A stretch of DNA of 40,931 bases from a virus, in the IMG/VR virus record IMGVR_UViG_3300045107_000822, positions 1-40,931 of that record, one strand, 5' to 3'. Both the position numbers and the translations under genes were made by a program. Shown here piece after piece: positions 1 to 7,011 of this stretch; within the stretch, counting starts at the first letter, position 1, and every line of letters begins with the position of its first letter. Under the pieces are notes generated by a model, which was given only the letters and a program-made list of their open reading frames with translations, was not told the DNA's origin and ran no database searches.

Positions 1-300
1 ATGGTGGACCCCGTGCAGCTGCTTCGCACCGACGCGAACACGCTCCGCATCATGGCCGCCGGCGTGCAGGCGGAGTCCCCGCTCGCGTTCCAGATGCTCG
101 AGCGCGCGGCCCTGCTGTGCGAGAAGGAGGCGGCGGAGCGGGCGCGCGACGCCGCACAGGTCGCCGTGAGCCAGATCCCATCGCTGGGCGACCCGAACAT
201 GGCCGTTCGCAGCCTCGCCTACCGGAAGGCAGCGGTCGCGCTGTCTGCCGCGCAGGACGCGCTCAACGCCGCGTTGGCCAAGGCGGAGGTGCCCCGGTGA
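1..300 (+). CDS. Hypothetical small alpha-helical protein
   Basis: A 99-residue protein that I do not recognise. It is Ala/Glu/Arg-rich with long stretches of predicted helix, including an acidic-basic segment around residues 30-50, so a small coiled-coil or helical-bundle protein is likely. It starts with ATG on the first base of the window, so an upstream start cannot be excluded. Its stop codon overlaps the ATG of the next gene (TGATG), indicating co-translation. It is the first gene of the left arm; in a circularised genome it would follow the integrase. Confidence 0.7.
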   Translation: MVDPVQLLRTDANTLRIMAAGVQAESPLAFQMLERAALLCEKEAAERARDAAQVAVSQIPSLGDPNMAVRSLAYRKAAVALSAAQDALNAALAKAEVPR

Positions 301-1235
301 TGCCGAGCCTCCGTCCCTCCACCCCCGCCAAGGGCGCTGCGGCCCGCGAGTCGGCCGCGGAGCGCGCGGCCACGGCCCGGCGCGCCCGCGAGCTGGCCGA
401 GGCGCTGCAGTGCCCGGTCCCGCAGTGCGGCGGCACCCTCGAGGCGCCGCCAGACCACGCGCCCACCCGGCGGCCCTGGTGCCGGCGGTGCGAGCAGCGC
501 ATCACGCGCTGGCGCGAGGCCCTCGCGCGGATCCAGCAGCTCGAGGCCGCGCCGGCGCGGCCGGCCGTGGCGCCCGTCGCCGCGCCGCCCGCCAGCGTGC
601 CGGCCGGGCGCCTCGAGGCGCTCGCGCGGAAGCTCGCCGCCGCCGAAGCCGAGCTCGAGGTGCTGCGCGGCGTCTTCGCGCAGCGGAAGCGCTACCTGCC
701 CACCTGCATGAAGTGCCGGAAGCCGCACAACTCGGCCAAGGGCGCGAAGCTCTGCACGCCGTGCCGGACCGCGCCGAAGCCGGTGGCGCCCCGGGCCTGC
801 CACACCCCCGACTGCACGGGGACGGTGACGGCGAAGCGTGAGTGGTTCTGCCCCGCGTGCCAGGTGCAGAAGAAGACGCGCCCGTGCCGCACCGCCGGGT
901 GCGCCGAACGCCTGCCGCGCGGGAGCCGGCTCGGGCGGGCGGCCGCGCGCACCCAGTTCTGCCCGTCGTGCACCGCGCGCCGGCAGGCCGCCAAGGCCGC
1001 CCGGCGGCGGCCGCGCACGGCGCAGGAGGTGCGCGCGGCGATCGCGCGCGCCGGCAAGCCGATGACGCTGGACGAGCTGCGCGCCGCGCTGCCGACGGTG
1101 CGGGCGACCGCCCTGCCGTCGGTGCTCTACCAGCAGTGCCAGCAGGGGAAGCTGCGGCGCGTCCGCGCCACGGGCGCCGGCGACCATCGCACGCGCTTCC
1201 GGTACGCCATCGCCACGCCGCGGAGGGCCGCCTGA
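300..1235 (+). CDS. Multi-zinc-ribbon protein with C-terminal winged-helix-like domain
   Basis: A 311-residue protein, not matched to a named family. Four Cys clusters are visible: about residues 38-64 (CPVPQC then CRRC), 136-155 (CMKC then CTPC), 167-187 (CHTPDC then CPAC) and 196-225 (CRTAGC then CPSC). Each has the spacing of a treble-clef or zinc-ribbon knuckle. An Ala-rich helical segment (about residues 80-125) separates the first from the others. The C-terminal 80 residues look like a small winged helix ('MTLDELRAALP', then a basic wing). Together these suggest a nucleic-acid-binding regulator or processing factor; that role is inferred. The ATG at 300 overlaps the preceding stop; a frame-compatible upstream start at 117 would lie inside the previous gene and is not needed. 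Confidence 0.75.
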   Translation: MPSLRPSTPAKGAAARESAAERAATARRARELAEALQCPVPQCGGTLEAPPDHAPTRRPWCRRCEQRITRWREALARIQQLEAAPARPAVAPVAAPPASVPAGRLEALARKLAAAEAELEVLRGVFAQRKRYLPTCMKCRKPHNSAKGAKLCTPCRTAPKPVAPRACHTPDCTGTVTAKREWFCPACQVQKKTRPCRTAGCAERLPRGSRLGRAAARTQFCPSCTARRQAAKAARRRPRTAQEVRAAIARAGKPMTLDELRAALPTVRATALPSVLYQQCQQGKLRRVRATGAGDHRTRFRYAIATPRRAA

Positions 1236-1696
1236 TGCGGACCGCCATGGACCCCGCCTTCACGGCGCCCCGCGCGCGCGGCACGGACGACCTGCCGCTC
1301 TTCGCGGCCCCGCCCGCGCCGCCGGCGCCGGCAAATATTCCGGCGAATATTCCGGCGCGCCCGCAGGACCACGCCCCCCAGGGCGCGCTGACGGCCGCGC
1401 AGCACGAGACGTTCCGCGCGCTGGTGCCGGTCGCGCGCGCGCTCATGCGCACGGGCGGCCCCGCCGGGAAGCCGGGCACCCTGCGCGCGTGGGAGGTCCT
1501 CCTTGAGGGGATGCACCGCGGCATCCTCGAGCGCCCGGTGCCCCAGTCGTTCTCGCGGCGCATGCCGTGGTTCATGGCGAAGGCCTGCGCCTTCGTCCCC
1601 ACGGGCGAGCGGGAGCGCGTCCCGGCCGAGCACTTCCCGGACAAGCACAGCAACATTTGCACGGTTTGGCGCTCGGCCTCGGGAGGTGCCCCGTGA
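1235..1696 (+). CDS. Hypothetical early protein
   Basis: A 153-residue protein that I do not recognise. The N-terminal 55 residues are Pro/Ala-rich and low in complexity, and contain a tandem NIPANIPA encoded by two perfect 12-bp repeats (1334-1357). The C-terminal half (about residues 60-145) is the folded part, with helices and a conserved-looking Trp/Phe-rich stretch. The start ATG overlaps the upstream stop (TGATG), and the gene ends inside the GTGA start of the nuclease gene, so all three are translationally coupled. Confidence 0.65.
   Translation: MRTAMDPAFTAPRARGTDDLPLFAAPPAPPAPANIPANIPARPQDHAPQGALTAAQHETFRALVPVARALMRTGGPAGKPGTLRAWEVLLEGMHRGILERPVPQSFSRRMPWFMAKACAFVPTGERERVPAEHFPDKHSNICTVWRSASGGAP
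1334..1357 (+). repeat. Perfect tandem repeat, 2 x 12 bp
   Basis: Two adjacent copies of AATATTCCGGCG (1334-1345 and 1346-1357). They are conspicuous because AATATT is AT-rich in a genome with very few such stretches. They lie in frame inside the gene at 1235-1696 and encode the duplicated NIPA unit. Either simple repeat expansion or a protein-binding site could explain them. Confidence 0.8.
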
Positions 1697-2412
1697 GCAA
1701 GCAGCGACTCTCCGATGCGGCCAAGACCGCGGTCCTGTTCGAGGCCGCGTGCGAGCTGCACGACCAGTTCTCCGTTTCCTACCAGGCGCCGACGCTGGCC
1801 CGCGAGTGGGCCCTCGTGAGCGAGGTCCTCGAGTCGACGGGCAGCGGTGGAGGCCGGGCGGACCTGTTCGCCGTGAACCTGTGGCAGTCGCGGCATCAGG
1901 TTATCGGCTACGAGATCAAGGCCAGCCGGGCGGACTTGCAGCGCGAGCTGAAGGACCCGGCCAAGGCCGCGCGGTTCGCCCGCTACTGCCATCAGTGGCG
2001 GCTCGTGGTGTGGGACCGGACCTGGCTGCTGGACGGTGGCCTCGTGCGCCGCGATATCCCGGGCACGTGGGGACTCTACGCCTACGACGCCGAGGCGGGC
2101 GGGCTCAAGGTGGTGCGGCCCGCGGTGAAGTTGCAGCCGGACGAATGGCCGCGGCACTTCACGCTGGGACTCCTGCGGCGCGCCATCGAGACGGGCGCCG
2201 GCACGGCGGTCCTGCTGCGCGCGGTCGAGCAGGCCTCCGAGCGTGGCGCTGCGCACGGCAAGCAGGTGGAGGCGGCGCGGATTCGGCAGCTGCTGGCGCC
2301 GCTCGACAGCGCCGTGCGGGAGTCGATGGGTCTGCGGTGGGGCCGCCCCACGATCGAGGACATCATCGCGTTCGCCGTGTCGAAGCTCGCCAAGGAGGAG
2401 GAAGCCGCATGA
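1693..2412 (+). CDS. PD-(D/E)xK nuclease-like protein, MmcB type
   Basis: A 239-residue protein resembling the MmcB/DUF1052-like restriction-fold family linked to DNA repair. The signature is present: GGRADLF with D57, followed by GYEIKAS with E74 and K76 (the D...ExK metal site), then the typical RADLQRELKDPAKA segment. The beta-sheet core continues to about residue 135. The C-terminal 100 residues are helical and not assigned. GTG at 1693 gives a 4-base overlap with the preceding stop (GTGA), and the conserved region lies downstream of it. Its place in the early arm suggests a phage recombination or repair nuclease; substrate and polarity cannot be read from sequence. Confidence 0.75.
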   Translation: MSKQRLSDAAKTAVLFEAACELHDQFSVSYQAPTLAREWALVSEVLESTGSGGGRADLFAVNLWQSRHQVIGYEIKASRADLQRELKDPAKAARFARYCHQWRLVVWDRTWLLDGGLVRRDIPGTWGLYAYDAEAGGLKVVRPAVKLQPDEWPRHFTLGLLRRAIETGAGTAVLLRAVEQASERGAAHGKQVEAARIRQLLAPLDSAVRESMGLRWGRPTIEDIIAFAVSKLAKEEEAA

Positions 2413-2528
2413 TCGCCTTCGCCTGGGTGTTGGGCTGGCTCGCCACGTGGGCCTGCTGCTTCCTCGCGGCGCTGACTCTTGAGGATCCGCCGCGCCGGGC
2501 GCCGACGAAGTGGGAGGTGGGCGGGTGA
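2409..2528 (+). CDS. Tiny membrane protein
   Basis: A 39-residue protein. Residues 2-24 form one hydrophobic segment rich in Trp, Ala, Leu and Cys, followed by a short charged tail ending KWEVGG. ATG overlaps the nuclease stop (ATGA) and its own stop overlaps the next GTG. The tight coupling argues that it is real despite its size. Function unknown. Confidence 0.55.
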   Translation: MIAFAWVLGWLATWACCFLAALTLEDPPRRAPTKWEVGG

Positions 2529-2641
2529 CGCGCCTCCTCACTTCCGTCCGCGCCGCCGTGTCGCTCGCCTTGCTCTGCGCGGGGCTGGGGCTGGTGCTCC
2601 TGGCCGACTGGCTCCACAGCCCGGAGGCGCCACGTGCGTAG
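2525..2641 (+). CDS. Tiny membrane protein
   Basis: A 38-residue protein beginning MTRLLTSVRAAVSLAL, with one membrane segment at about residues 10-29 and a short polar C-terminus. It begins with a GTG overlapping the previous stop (GTGA). It ends in a TAG that lies inside the next gene's first codons. It may be a membrane toxin-like or exclusion peptide, but nothing identifies it. Confidence 0.45.
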   Translation: MTRLLTSVRAAVSLALLCAGLGLVLLADWLHSPEAPRA

Positions 2642-2840
2642 CGTGCTCCGCTTCCTTCTGCGCCGCCGGTACCGCGAGTGGTCGCGCCGTGCGTGGTTCG
2701 CCGGCGTGTCCTTCGACCCGCTCGCCTTCCTGATTGGGTGGCAGCTGTGGATGTCATGGTGGAAGGGCGACAGCTGGGGGATCTGGATCTCCATCGGCCC
2801 GCTGCAGCTCACCTGCGGCACGCACGGGGACCCGTTCTGA
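2634..2840 (+). CDS. Small Trp-rich membrane-associated protein
   Basis: A 68-residue protein. The N-terminus is strongly basic (RFLLRRRYREWSRR), followed by a hydrophobic stretch at about residues 24-55 very rich in Trp (WQLWMSWWKGDSWGIW). GTG start at 2634, overlapping the previous gene by 8 bases. Probably sits at the inner membrane. Function unknown. It is the last of three consecutive tiny membrane ORFs before the replication genes. Confidence 0.5.
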   Translation: MRSVLRFLLRRRYREWSRRAWFAGVSFDPLAFLIGWQLWMSWWKGDSWGIWISIGPLQLTCGTHGDPF

Positions 2841-3661
2841 TGACGCCCCGCGACTACCCGCGCGAGATCGCGGCGCTCCTGTCCCGTCAGGACGCCGCCG
2901 GCCTCGCCGCGCTCTGCATCGAACTCCACGGGAAGCTCGCCGCGATCCTCGACGAGCGCGCCGGGGCCGCCGCCCGCAAGCGGCGGCAGCGGAAGCGTGA
3001 GCAGGGCGAGCTCTCCCTCGAGGTGCCGGTTACCAGGCCGGCCCTCGTGAGCAGCGCTGCGCCGGCGGTGCCGTCCGCCGACGCCCCATCCGTGCCCCTG
3101 CCAGGGGGAGCCGTGTCGACCGCGTTGCCAGACGCGCCGATCCACCGCACGCCCGCGGTGCCGTCCGCGGCGATCGACGCCGTGCCCGGGACTGCCATGT
3201 CCCGTGACATGGCGCCGTGTCCCGTGACGTCACGGGACATCTCCCCTTCTCCCCCCACACCCCCTACTACCCCTCTAGAACTACCGGCTGTTGCTACTGC
3301 CGCGCGCGAGGGGCTGCCCTGGTCGGTCCGGCTGACCGTCGCCGCCAACCGCGGCCTCGCCGTCGCTCAGCGGGTCCCGTTCGACCTGCTGCCGCGGCCG
3401 CTCATCTCGAGCGCCGGCTTCACCGCGACGATGGTCGCCGAGCTGCAGGCCGCCGGCGTGCCGCTCGAGTTCGCGGAGCAGCAGCTCTTCGAGCTCGCCA
3501 GCACGTGGAAGGGCGCGCAGCCGCCGAACTCGCTGCGCTACTGGCTCGCCCCCGTGCGCGACGCCTGGGCGCGGCAGCAGGAGCGCCAGCGCCCCGCCTC
3601 CACCCCGGCCGCCGGCACGCCCGCGGCCGCGCCCCTCACCCTCCGCCGCGTCACCGGATGA
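2840..3661 (+). CDS. Putative replication initiation protein (lambda O-like position)
   Basis: A 273-residue protein with no clear family match. Residues 1-60 are helical and end in a basic patch (ARKRRQRKREQ). Residues 60-157 form a Pro/Ala/Ser/Thr-rich linker. Residues 158-250 form a compact helical domain ('LPWSVRLTVAANRG' to 'WARQQERQ'). Two observations suggest a role like lambda O: the next overlapping gene encodes a DnaC-like helicase loader, and the linker DNA contains a 22-bp palindrome with an extra direct copy, as in origins embedded in initiator genes. The role is inference; it might instead be another replisome accessory protein. ATG overlaps the upstream stop (TGATG). Confidence 0.6.
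   Translation: MTPRDYPREIAALLSRQDAAGLAALCIELHGKLAAILDERAGAAARKRRQRKREQGELSLEVPVTRPALVSSAAPAVPSADAPSVPLPGGAVSTALPDAPIHRTPAVPSAAIDAVPGTAMSRDMAPCPVTSRDISPSPPTPPTTPLELPAVATAAREGLPWSVRLTVAANRGLAVAQRVPFDLLPRPLISSAGFTATMVAELQAAGVPLEFAEQQLFELASTWKGAQPPNSLRYWLAPVRDAWARQQERQRPASTPAAGTPAAAPLTLRRVTG
3197..3240. repeat. Iteron-like palindrome cluster inside the replication gene (candidate origin)
   Basis: The 11-mer TGTCCCGTGAC occurs at 3198-3208 and 3218-3228, and inverted at 3229-3239. The last two abut and form a perfect 22-bp palindrome. The two direct copies start 20 bp apart, about two helical turns. The first copy also lies in its own short inverted repeat (CATGTC/GACATG). A pyrimidine-rich tract follows at 3241-3275, then a locally AT-richer stretch around 3276-3300. 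Candidate initiator or repressor binding site. Confidence 0.6.
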
Positions 3662-4389
3662 CGACCCCCACGAAGCCCCAGCGCACCCCCGAGGAGGTCG
3701 CCGCCGCCGTGCAGGCGCGCCGCGAGCTCGACGCGCTTGAGCACCAGCAGCAGCTGCGCCGGCTCTACGAGAAGAAGGCCCGGCAGGAGGCCGCGGTCCA
3801 CCAGCTCGCCACGCCCCCGCTCTACCAGGGCGTCACGCTCGAGCAGTTCCGGCAGCACGGGCCGCTCGAGGACCGCCAGAAGCAGGCGACGTGCATTGCC
3901 GCCGGCCACCGCTACCTCGCCCAGTGGCCGGACGTCGAGGATGTCCTGCTCCTCACCGGGACCTACGGATCCGGCAAGGGGCACTGGGTCTGGTCGATCG
4001 CGCAGCACTTGGCGGCGACCGAGGGCGTGCAGGTCCGCGTGCACAAGCTGGCCGACATCGTCCGCGACCTGCGCGCCTCCTGGCGCACGCCGGATGCGGA
4101 GGCGGAACGCTCGGTGCTGCGCCGGCTCCGCGGGCTCGACCTGCTCGTGATCGACGAGGTGAGCCGCCACTCGTTCTACGGGGAGCCCACCCAGCACCTG
4201 TACGACCTGATCGACCACCGGATCGAGCACCGGCGGCCGACGATCCTGACGTCCAACGAGCCCCTCGAGGTCCTGCGCGAGATCCTGGGCCCCGCCGTCT
4301 TCAACCGACTCGAGGGGCACGCCGGCCTCCTCGACTTCGGCAACGCGAGCTGGCGCACCCGCCACGCGCGGGGGGATGGCGATCGATGA
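3658..4389 (+). CDS. DnaC-like helicase loader ATPase
   Basis: A 243-residue AAA+ protein of the DnaC/IstB-like group, which delivers the replicative helicase DnaB to a phage origin. Visible motifs: Walker A GTYGSGKG at residues 101-108, Walker B LLVIDE at 162-167, sensor 1 TSN at 198-200, and an arginine-finger-like FNRLEG near residue 220. The N-terminal 100 residues are charged and helical, as expected for a helicase-binding region. ATG overlaps the stop of the putative initiator gene (ATGA), giving an O/P-like pair. No transposase is nearby, so the IstB role is unlikely. Confidence 0.85.
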   Translation: MTTPTKPQRTPEEVAAAVQARRELDALEHQQQLRRLYEKKARQEAAVHQLATPPLYQGVTLEQFRQHGPLEDRQKQATCIAAGHRYLAQWPDVEDVLLLTGTYGSGKGHWVWSIAQHLAATEGVQVRVHKLADIVRDLRASWRTPDAEAERSVLRRLRGLDLLVIDEVSRHSFYGEPTQHLYDLIDHRIEHRRPTILTSNEPLEVLREILGPAVFNRLEGHAGLLDFGNASWRTRHARGDGDR

Positions 4390-4805
4390 GCGAATCGCTG
4401 GTGAGCAAGACGACCGTGGAGCCGGTGCGTCCGCGCGTCTACGTGGCGGGCCCGATGCGCGGTCGGCCGAACAACAACGAGGACGAGTTCAAGTACGTCA
4501 CGGGTGGCCTGCGGGCCATGGGCTTCGACGTCGTGAGCCCGCTCGAGGTGTGCGCGGACATGCCGAAGGGTCTCGAGCCGGAGGACTACCTGCGGCGTGA
4601 CATCGCGGCGCTCGTCACGTGCGATGGGATCGTGCTCCTCGACGGATGGCACGACAGCGTCGGCGCGCGCGCGGAGGCGGGGGTCGCGCTCGCATGCGGC
4701 CTCAAGTTCTACAGTGTGCGCGGCGAGCCTTTCGCACCGGGCCGGATTCCCAGAAGCATCGGCGTCGCGGGGTACGATCGTCCCACCGCGGAGGCCCTTG
4801 CATGA
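4386..4805 (+). CDS. DUF4406 protein (nucleoside deoxyribosyltransferase-like)
   Basis: A 139-residue protein. The segment VYVAGPMRGRP followed by NNEDEF and later YLRRDIAALVTCDGIVLLDGW and SVGARAEAGVALACGL is the DUF4406 signature. It is a Rossmann-like fold related to nucleoside 2-deoxyribosyltransferases that cleave or exchange N-glycosidic bonds. Whether this phage version is catalytic is unknown. Possible roles are nucleotide salvage, base modification or NAD/nucleotide signalling. ATG overlaps the helicase-loader stop (ATGA). Full length for the family. Confidence 0.8.
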   Translation: MSESLVSKTTVEPVRPRVYVAGPMRGRPNNNEDEFKYVTGGLRAMGFDVVSPLEVCADMPKGLEPEDYLRRDIAALVTCDGIVLLDGWHDSVGARAEAGVALACGLKFYSVRGEPFAPGRIPRSIGVAGYDRPTAEALA

Positions 4806-4945
4806 AGCGCCTCGTCTGCTGGGCCCTCGGGCACGTGTGGAAGCACCAGTACGGCAGCACCAACCCTTACGAGGTCACGATCCGCTGCGACCGATGCCGC
4901 GCGATGGTGCGCGTCCGCCAGATGGGGCCACCGGGGGTAGCATGA
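4802..4945 (+). CDS. Small CxxC protein, DUF1660-like
   Basis: A 47-residue protein with the layout LVCWALGHVWKH ... CDRCRAM: a Cys/His pair near the N-terminus and a CxxC near residue 34. This is the pattern of short phage zinc-knuckle proteins of the DUF1660 type. Likely binds one zinc ion. Function unknown. ATG overlaps the previous stop. Confidence 0.6.
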   Translation: MKRLVCWALGHVWKHQYGSTNPYEVTIRCDRCRAMVRVRQMGPPGVA

Positions 4946-5385
4946 GCGACCAGGTCAAGGAGCTGGAGCGGGAAGTCGAAGAGGCCGAGGACGCGCTTAT
5001 GACACCGCAGGCACCGCACGCGATTGCGGGATGGGCAACACGCATCGGCAAACTCCGCGATGCCGCCCTCGCGCTGGGTGCGGCGAGAGAGCGGGCGAAC
5101 TCGGACGCTGCGGCGGCACAGGCGTGGCAAACAGTCACCGAAGGCATCGTGCGCTCGGGCTGGATGGTGACCTGGTGGATCCCCGCGGACGTGACCGTGC
5201 CGCGTGGAAAGAACCCCGGTTACGTCGTGCACCGCCGGCGCCCGCGTCGGGGCCGCGAAAGCCGCATGGTCGCGCACTATGAAGTTTGGGCCGAGACCTA
5301 CGCGCCGACGCTCGCGGAGTGCGTGGAGAAGGCGCACACACTCACCGTCGCAGCCTCGCGAGTGGCGAAGGAGCACAAGGGATGA
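4942..5385 (+). CDS. Hypothetical protein with N-terminal coiled coil
   Basis: A 147-residue protein that I do not recognise. Residues 1-55 are heptad-like and charged (VKELEREVEEAEDAL). Residues 65-140 contain a Trp-rich beta region (GWMVTWWIP) and a basic patch (HRRRPRRGRESR). Codons here use more A/T in third positions than in the packaging genes, hinting at a separate origin for this part of the left arm. Coupled to its neighbours by ATGA overlaps on both sides. Confidence 0.6.
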   Translation: MSDQVKELEREVEEAEDALMTPQAPHAIAGWATRIGKLRDAALALGAARERANSDAAAAQAWQTVTEGIVRSGWMVTWWIPADVTVPRGKNPGYVVHRRRPRRGRESRMVAHYEVWAETYAPTLAECVEKAHTLTVAASRVAKEHKG

Positions 5386-5588
5386 TGAACAAGACGGAGT
5401 GGCCGCTCGCAGCCGCGGCCGTGTGCGTGGGGTTCGGCCTATTCCTGCTCGGATTCGGCATCGGCCAGCGCAACGCCGATCGTGCGTGCGAGGCCGCCTT
5501 GCGCGGTGCGACGGCGGCTGATTCACTGCGCTTCTATCGCGCAGCGGCGGGCGTGTGCTCGCAGAAGGAGGAGGCGTCCCGTGGCTGA
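5382..5588 (+). CDS. Small single-pass membrane protein
   Basis: A 68-residue protein with one strong transmembrane segment at about residues 8-27 (AAAAVCVGFGLFLLGFGIG) and a soluble tail containing two Cys. ATG at 5382 overlaps the preceding stop; a second ATG at 5385 is an equally possible start. The C-terminal codons overlap the GTG of the next gene. Function unknown. Confidence 0.5.
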   Translation: MMNKTEWPLAAAAVCVGFGLFLLGFGIGQRNADRACEAALRGATAADSLRFYRAAAGVCSQKEEASRG

Positions 5589-6201
5589 CGCGCCAACGAA
5601 CTCGACGCCCACGCGCGAGGAGCCCATGACGTGGGACCGCCTAGCGCGAGAAGCGCAAGTTGCGGTCGAGGAAGGCGTGCTTCGCGCGCTGTCGCCGACG
5701 CCCACGCGCGAGGATGTCGTGAAGTTCCTCGGCTTCACCGCCGACTTCTCGTCTCCCGAGTCCCGAGCCAATCGCGAGGAAGTGCTGGCGCTTGTGGAGC
5801 GATTCGGAACGGCACGCCTCGCCCGCGCCGCGCTGGCGATGCTCGCGCCGGAGCCGATGGAAGCGCACGCCGACTGCGCGACCATGGACGACGTGTTCCG
5901 CGCGGTCGCGTGCCGGGCGCTCGGCCCGGAGTACCATGCCAACCCAGACGCGCTGCGCGCACGCTGGGAGGAGTTTCGTGCGAAGGGGTGGATGTGGTGG
6001 GGCCGCGCACTCGGCGCCTTCATCGCCACGGTCGTCGCGGAGCGGACGTCCGGACCCGACCGGTGGCGCGAGGGCGATGCGATCTACTACATCGGCATGT
6101 CCGAGGTGAACGACTCGTGCGGGCACTATGCCGTCGCCGCCCGCTACCGCCGTGCCGCGCAGCGGGCCAAGGGGATCACGCCAACCGAGGACGGGCGGTG
6201 A
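5581..6201 (+). CDS. Hypothetical protein
   Basis: A 206-residue protein, not recognised. It is mainly helical, with a Trp-rich segment near residue 140 (FRAKGWMWWGRALGAF) and an ordered C-terminus (GDAIYYIGMSEVNDSCGHYAVAARYRRA). GTG at 5581 is chosen because AAGGAGGAGG (5565-5574) lies 6 bases upstream, the clearest Shine-Dalgarno of the left arm. An in-frame ATG at 5626 is the alternative. Less GC-biased in third positions than the late genes. Confidence 0.6.
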   Translation: MADAPTNSTPTREEPMTWDRLAREAQVAVEEGVLRALSPTPTREDVVKFLGFTADFSSPESRANREEVLALVERFGTARLARAALAMLAPEPMEAHADCATMDDVFRAVACRALGPEYHANPDALRARWEEFRAKGWMWWGRALGAFIATVVAERTSGPDRWREGDAIYYIGMSEVNDSCGHYAVAARYRRAAQRAKGITPTEDGR

Positions 6202-6530
6202 AGCACTGGCACGGCCCCCTCGCCGACCTGGGCGCCTACCTGCGCGCGCAGATCACGCCCCGCGCCCGCCCCGGCGGCTGGGTCGCCGTGCAGCTGCGCG
6301 GTGGCGCGCTCGTGGCCGTGCGCCGGAATGATGACGGCCTTGTCGAGTGGCGCATCGCGCGGAAGGACGCGCCCACCACCGATCAGGGCCGTGCGAAGTG
6401 GGAAGACGAGCTCCGCGTCTTCGTGCAGCACCTCGACCTGGGCCTCGCCGCCCGCCAACCGACCGACACGCGCGAGCCCAACGCTGCGCGCTTCATCGAA
6501 ACCTTCGTGCCCGCCGATCGCGATGCCTGA
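6198..6530 (+). CDS. Hypothetical protein
   Basis: A 110-residue protein, not recognised. The middle part (GGWVAVQLRGGALVAVRRNDDGLVEWRIAR) reads as a small antiparallel beta sheet; the C-terminus is helical (WEDELRVFVQHL). GTG start overlaps the previous stop by 4 bases, so it is part of the same translationally coupled run. Confidence 0.55.
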   Translation: MKHWHGPLADLGAYLRAQITPRARPGGWVAVQLRGGALVAVRRNDDGLVEWRIARKDAPTTDQGRAKWEDELRVFVQHLDLGLAARQPTDTREPNAARFIETFVPADRDA

Positions 6531-6693
6531 ACGCCGCCCCACCTCCCCCGACGAGCGCCGGCTCGCGCAGATCGCCTGGCGGCAGGCGATCCTCGCCGCC
6601 GGCACGGATCCGTGGGACCAGCAAGCCGCCGCCGACTACGCCTACCTGCTCGAGCGCCTCGGCGTCGAGCTGCCGACCCCCAAGCCCAACTAG
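6523..6693 (+). CDS. Small helical hypothetical protein
   Basis: A 56-residue protein: a basic N-terminus, then two amphipathic helices (LAQIAWRQAILAAG and QQAAADYAYLLERLG). It overlaps the previous gene by 8 bases. No family recognised; expression is supported only by its position in the run of coupled genes and its sensible composition. Confidence 0.45.
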   Translation: MPERRPTSPDERRLAQIAWRQAILAAGTDPWDQQAAADYAYLLERLGVELPTPKPN

Positions 6694-6695
6694 CC

Positions 6696-6989
6696 ATGAC
6701 CCGCCAGCCCAACCCGCGCGACTCCTCCCCGCGGGGCGCCCTCAACCCGCCTCCCGAGCCGCGCGAGCGACTCCCGCGGGTGGGCACCACGTTCTGGGAC
6801 GGGCGCTCGGTGCATACAGTGCGCGATGAGCCCTCGCTGGCCGACGTGCACGGGGCTTTCGTCGTGCGCGACGAGTGGCAGCGCACCTACCGCATTGGCT
6901 GGGACCCGGAAACGCGCCGCTGGGTCGGCGTGCCGCTCGGTCGTGCAACTCCCCAGGCTGCGCCGATCCTCCGGCGCGGCACACCCTGA
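6696..6989 (+). CDS. Hypothetical protein
   Basis: A 97-residue protein. The first 28 residues are Pro/Arg-rich and probably disordered. Residues 29-80 look like a small beta-rich domain (TFWDGRSVHTVRDEPS ... YRIGWDPETRRWVGVPLG). No family recognised. It starts 2 bases after the preceding stop and precedes a small lipoprotein gene. Confidence 0.5.
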   Translation: MTRQPNPRDSSPRGALNPPPEPRERLPRVGTTFWDGRSVHTVRDEPSLADVHGAFVVRDEWQRTYRIGWDPETRRWVGVPLGRATPQAAPILRRGTP

Positions 6990-7011
6990 GGCACTCTCAC
7001 GTCGAGGCCTC

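Noticed and set aside
502-2757. Long minus-strand frame across the first left-arm genes
   Set aside because: Spans four well-coupled plus-strand genes with recognisable zinc and nuclease motifs; its own translation is low-complexity Arg/Ala/Gly.
3658-4389. IstB transposition ATPase
   Set aside because: Motifs are shared, but there is no adjacent IstA-type transposase and the gene is coupled to a replication-type gene, so a helicase loader is the better call.
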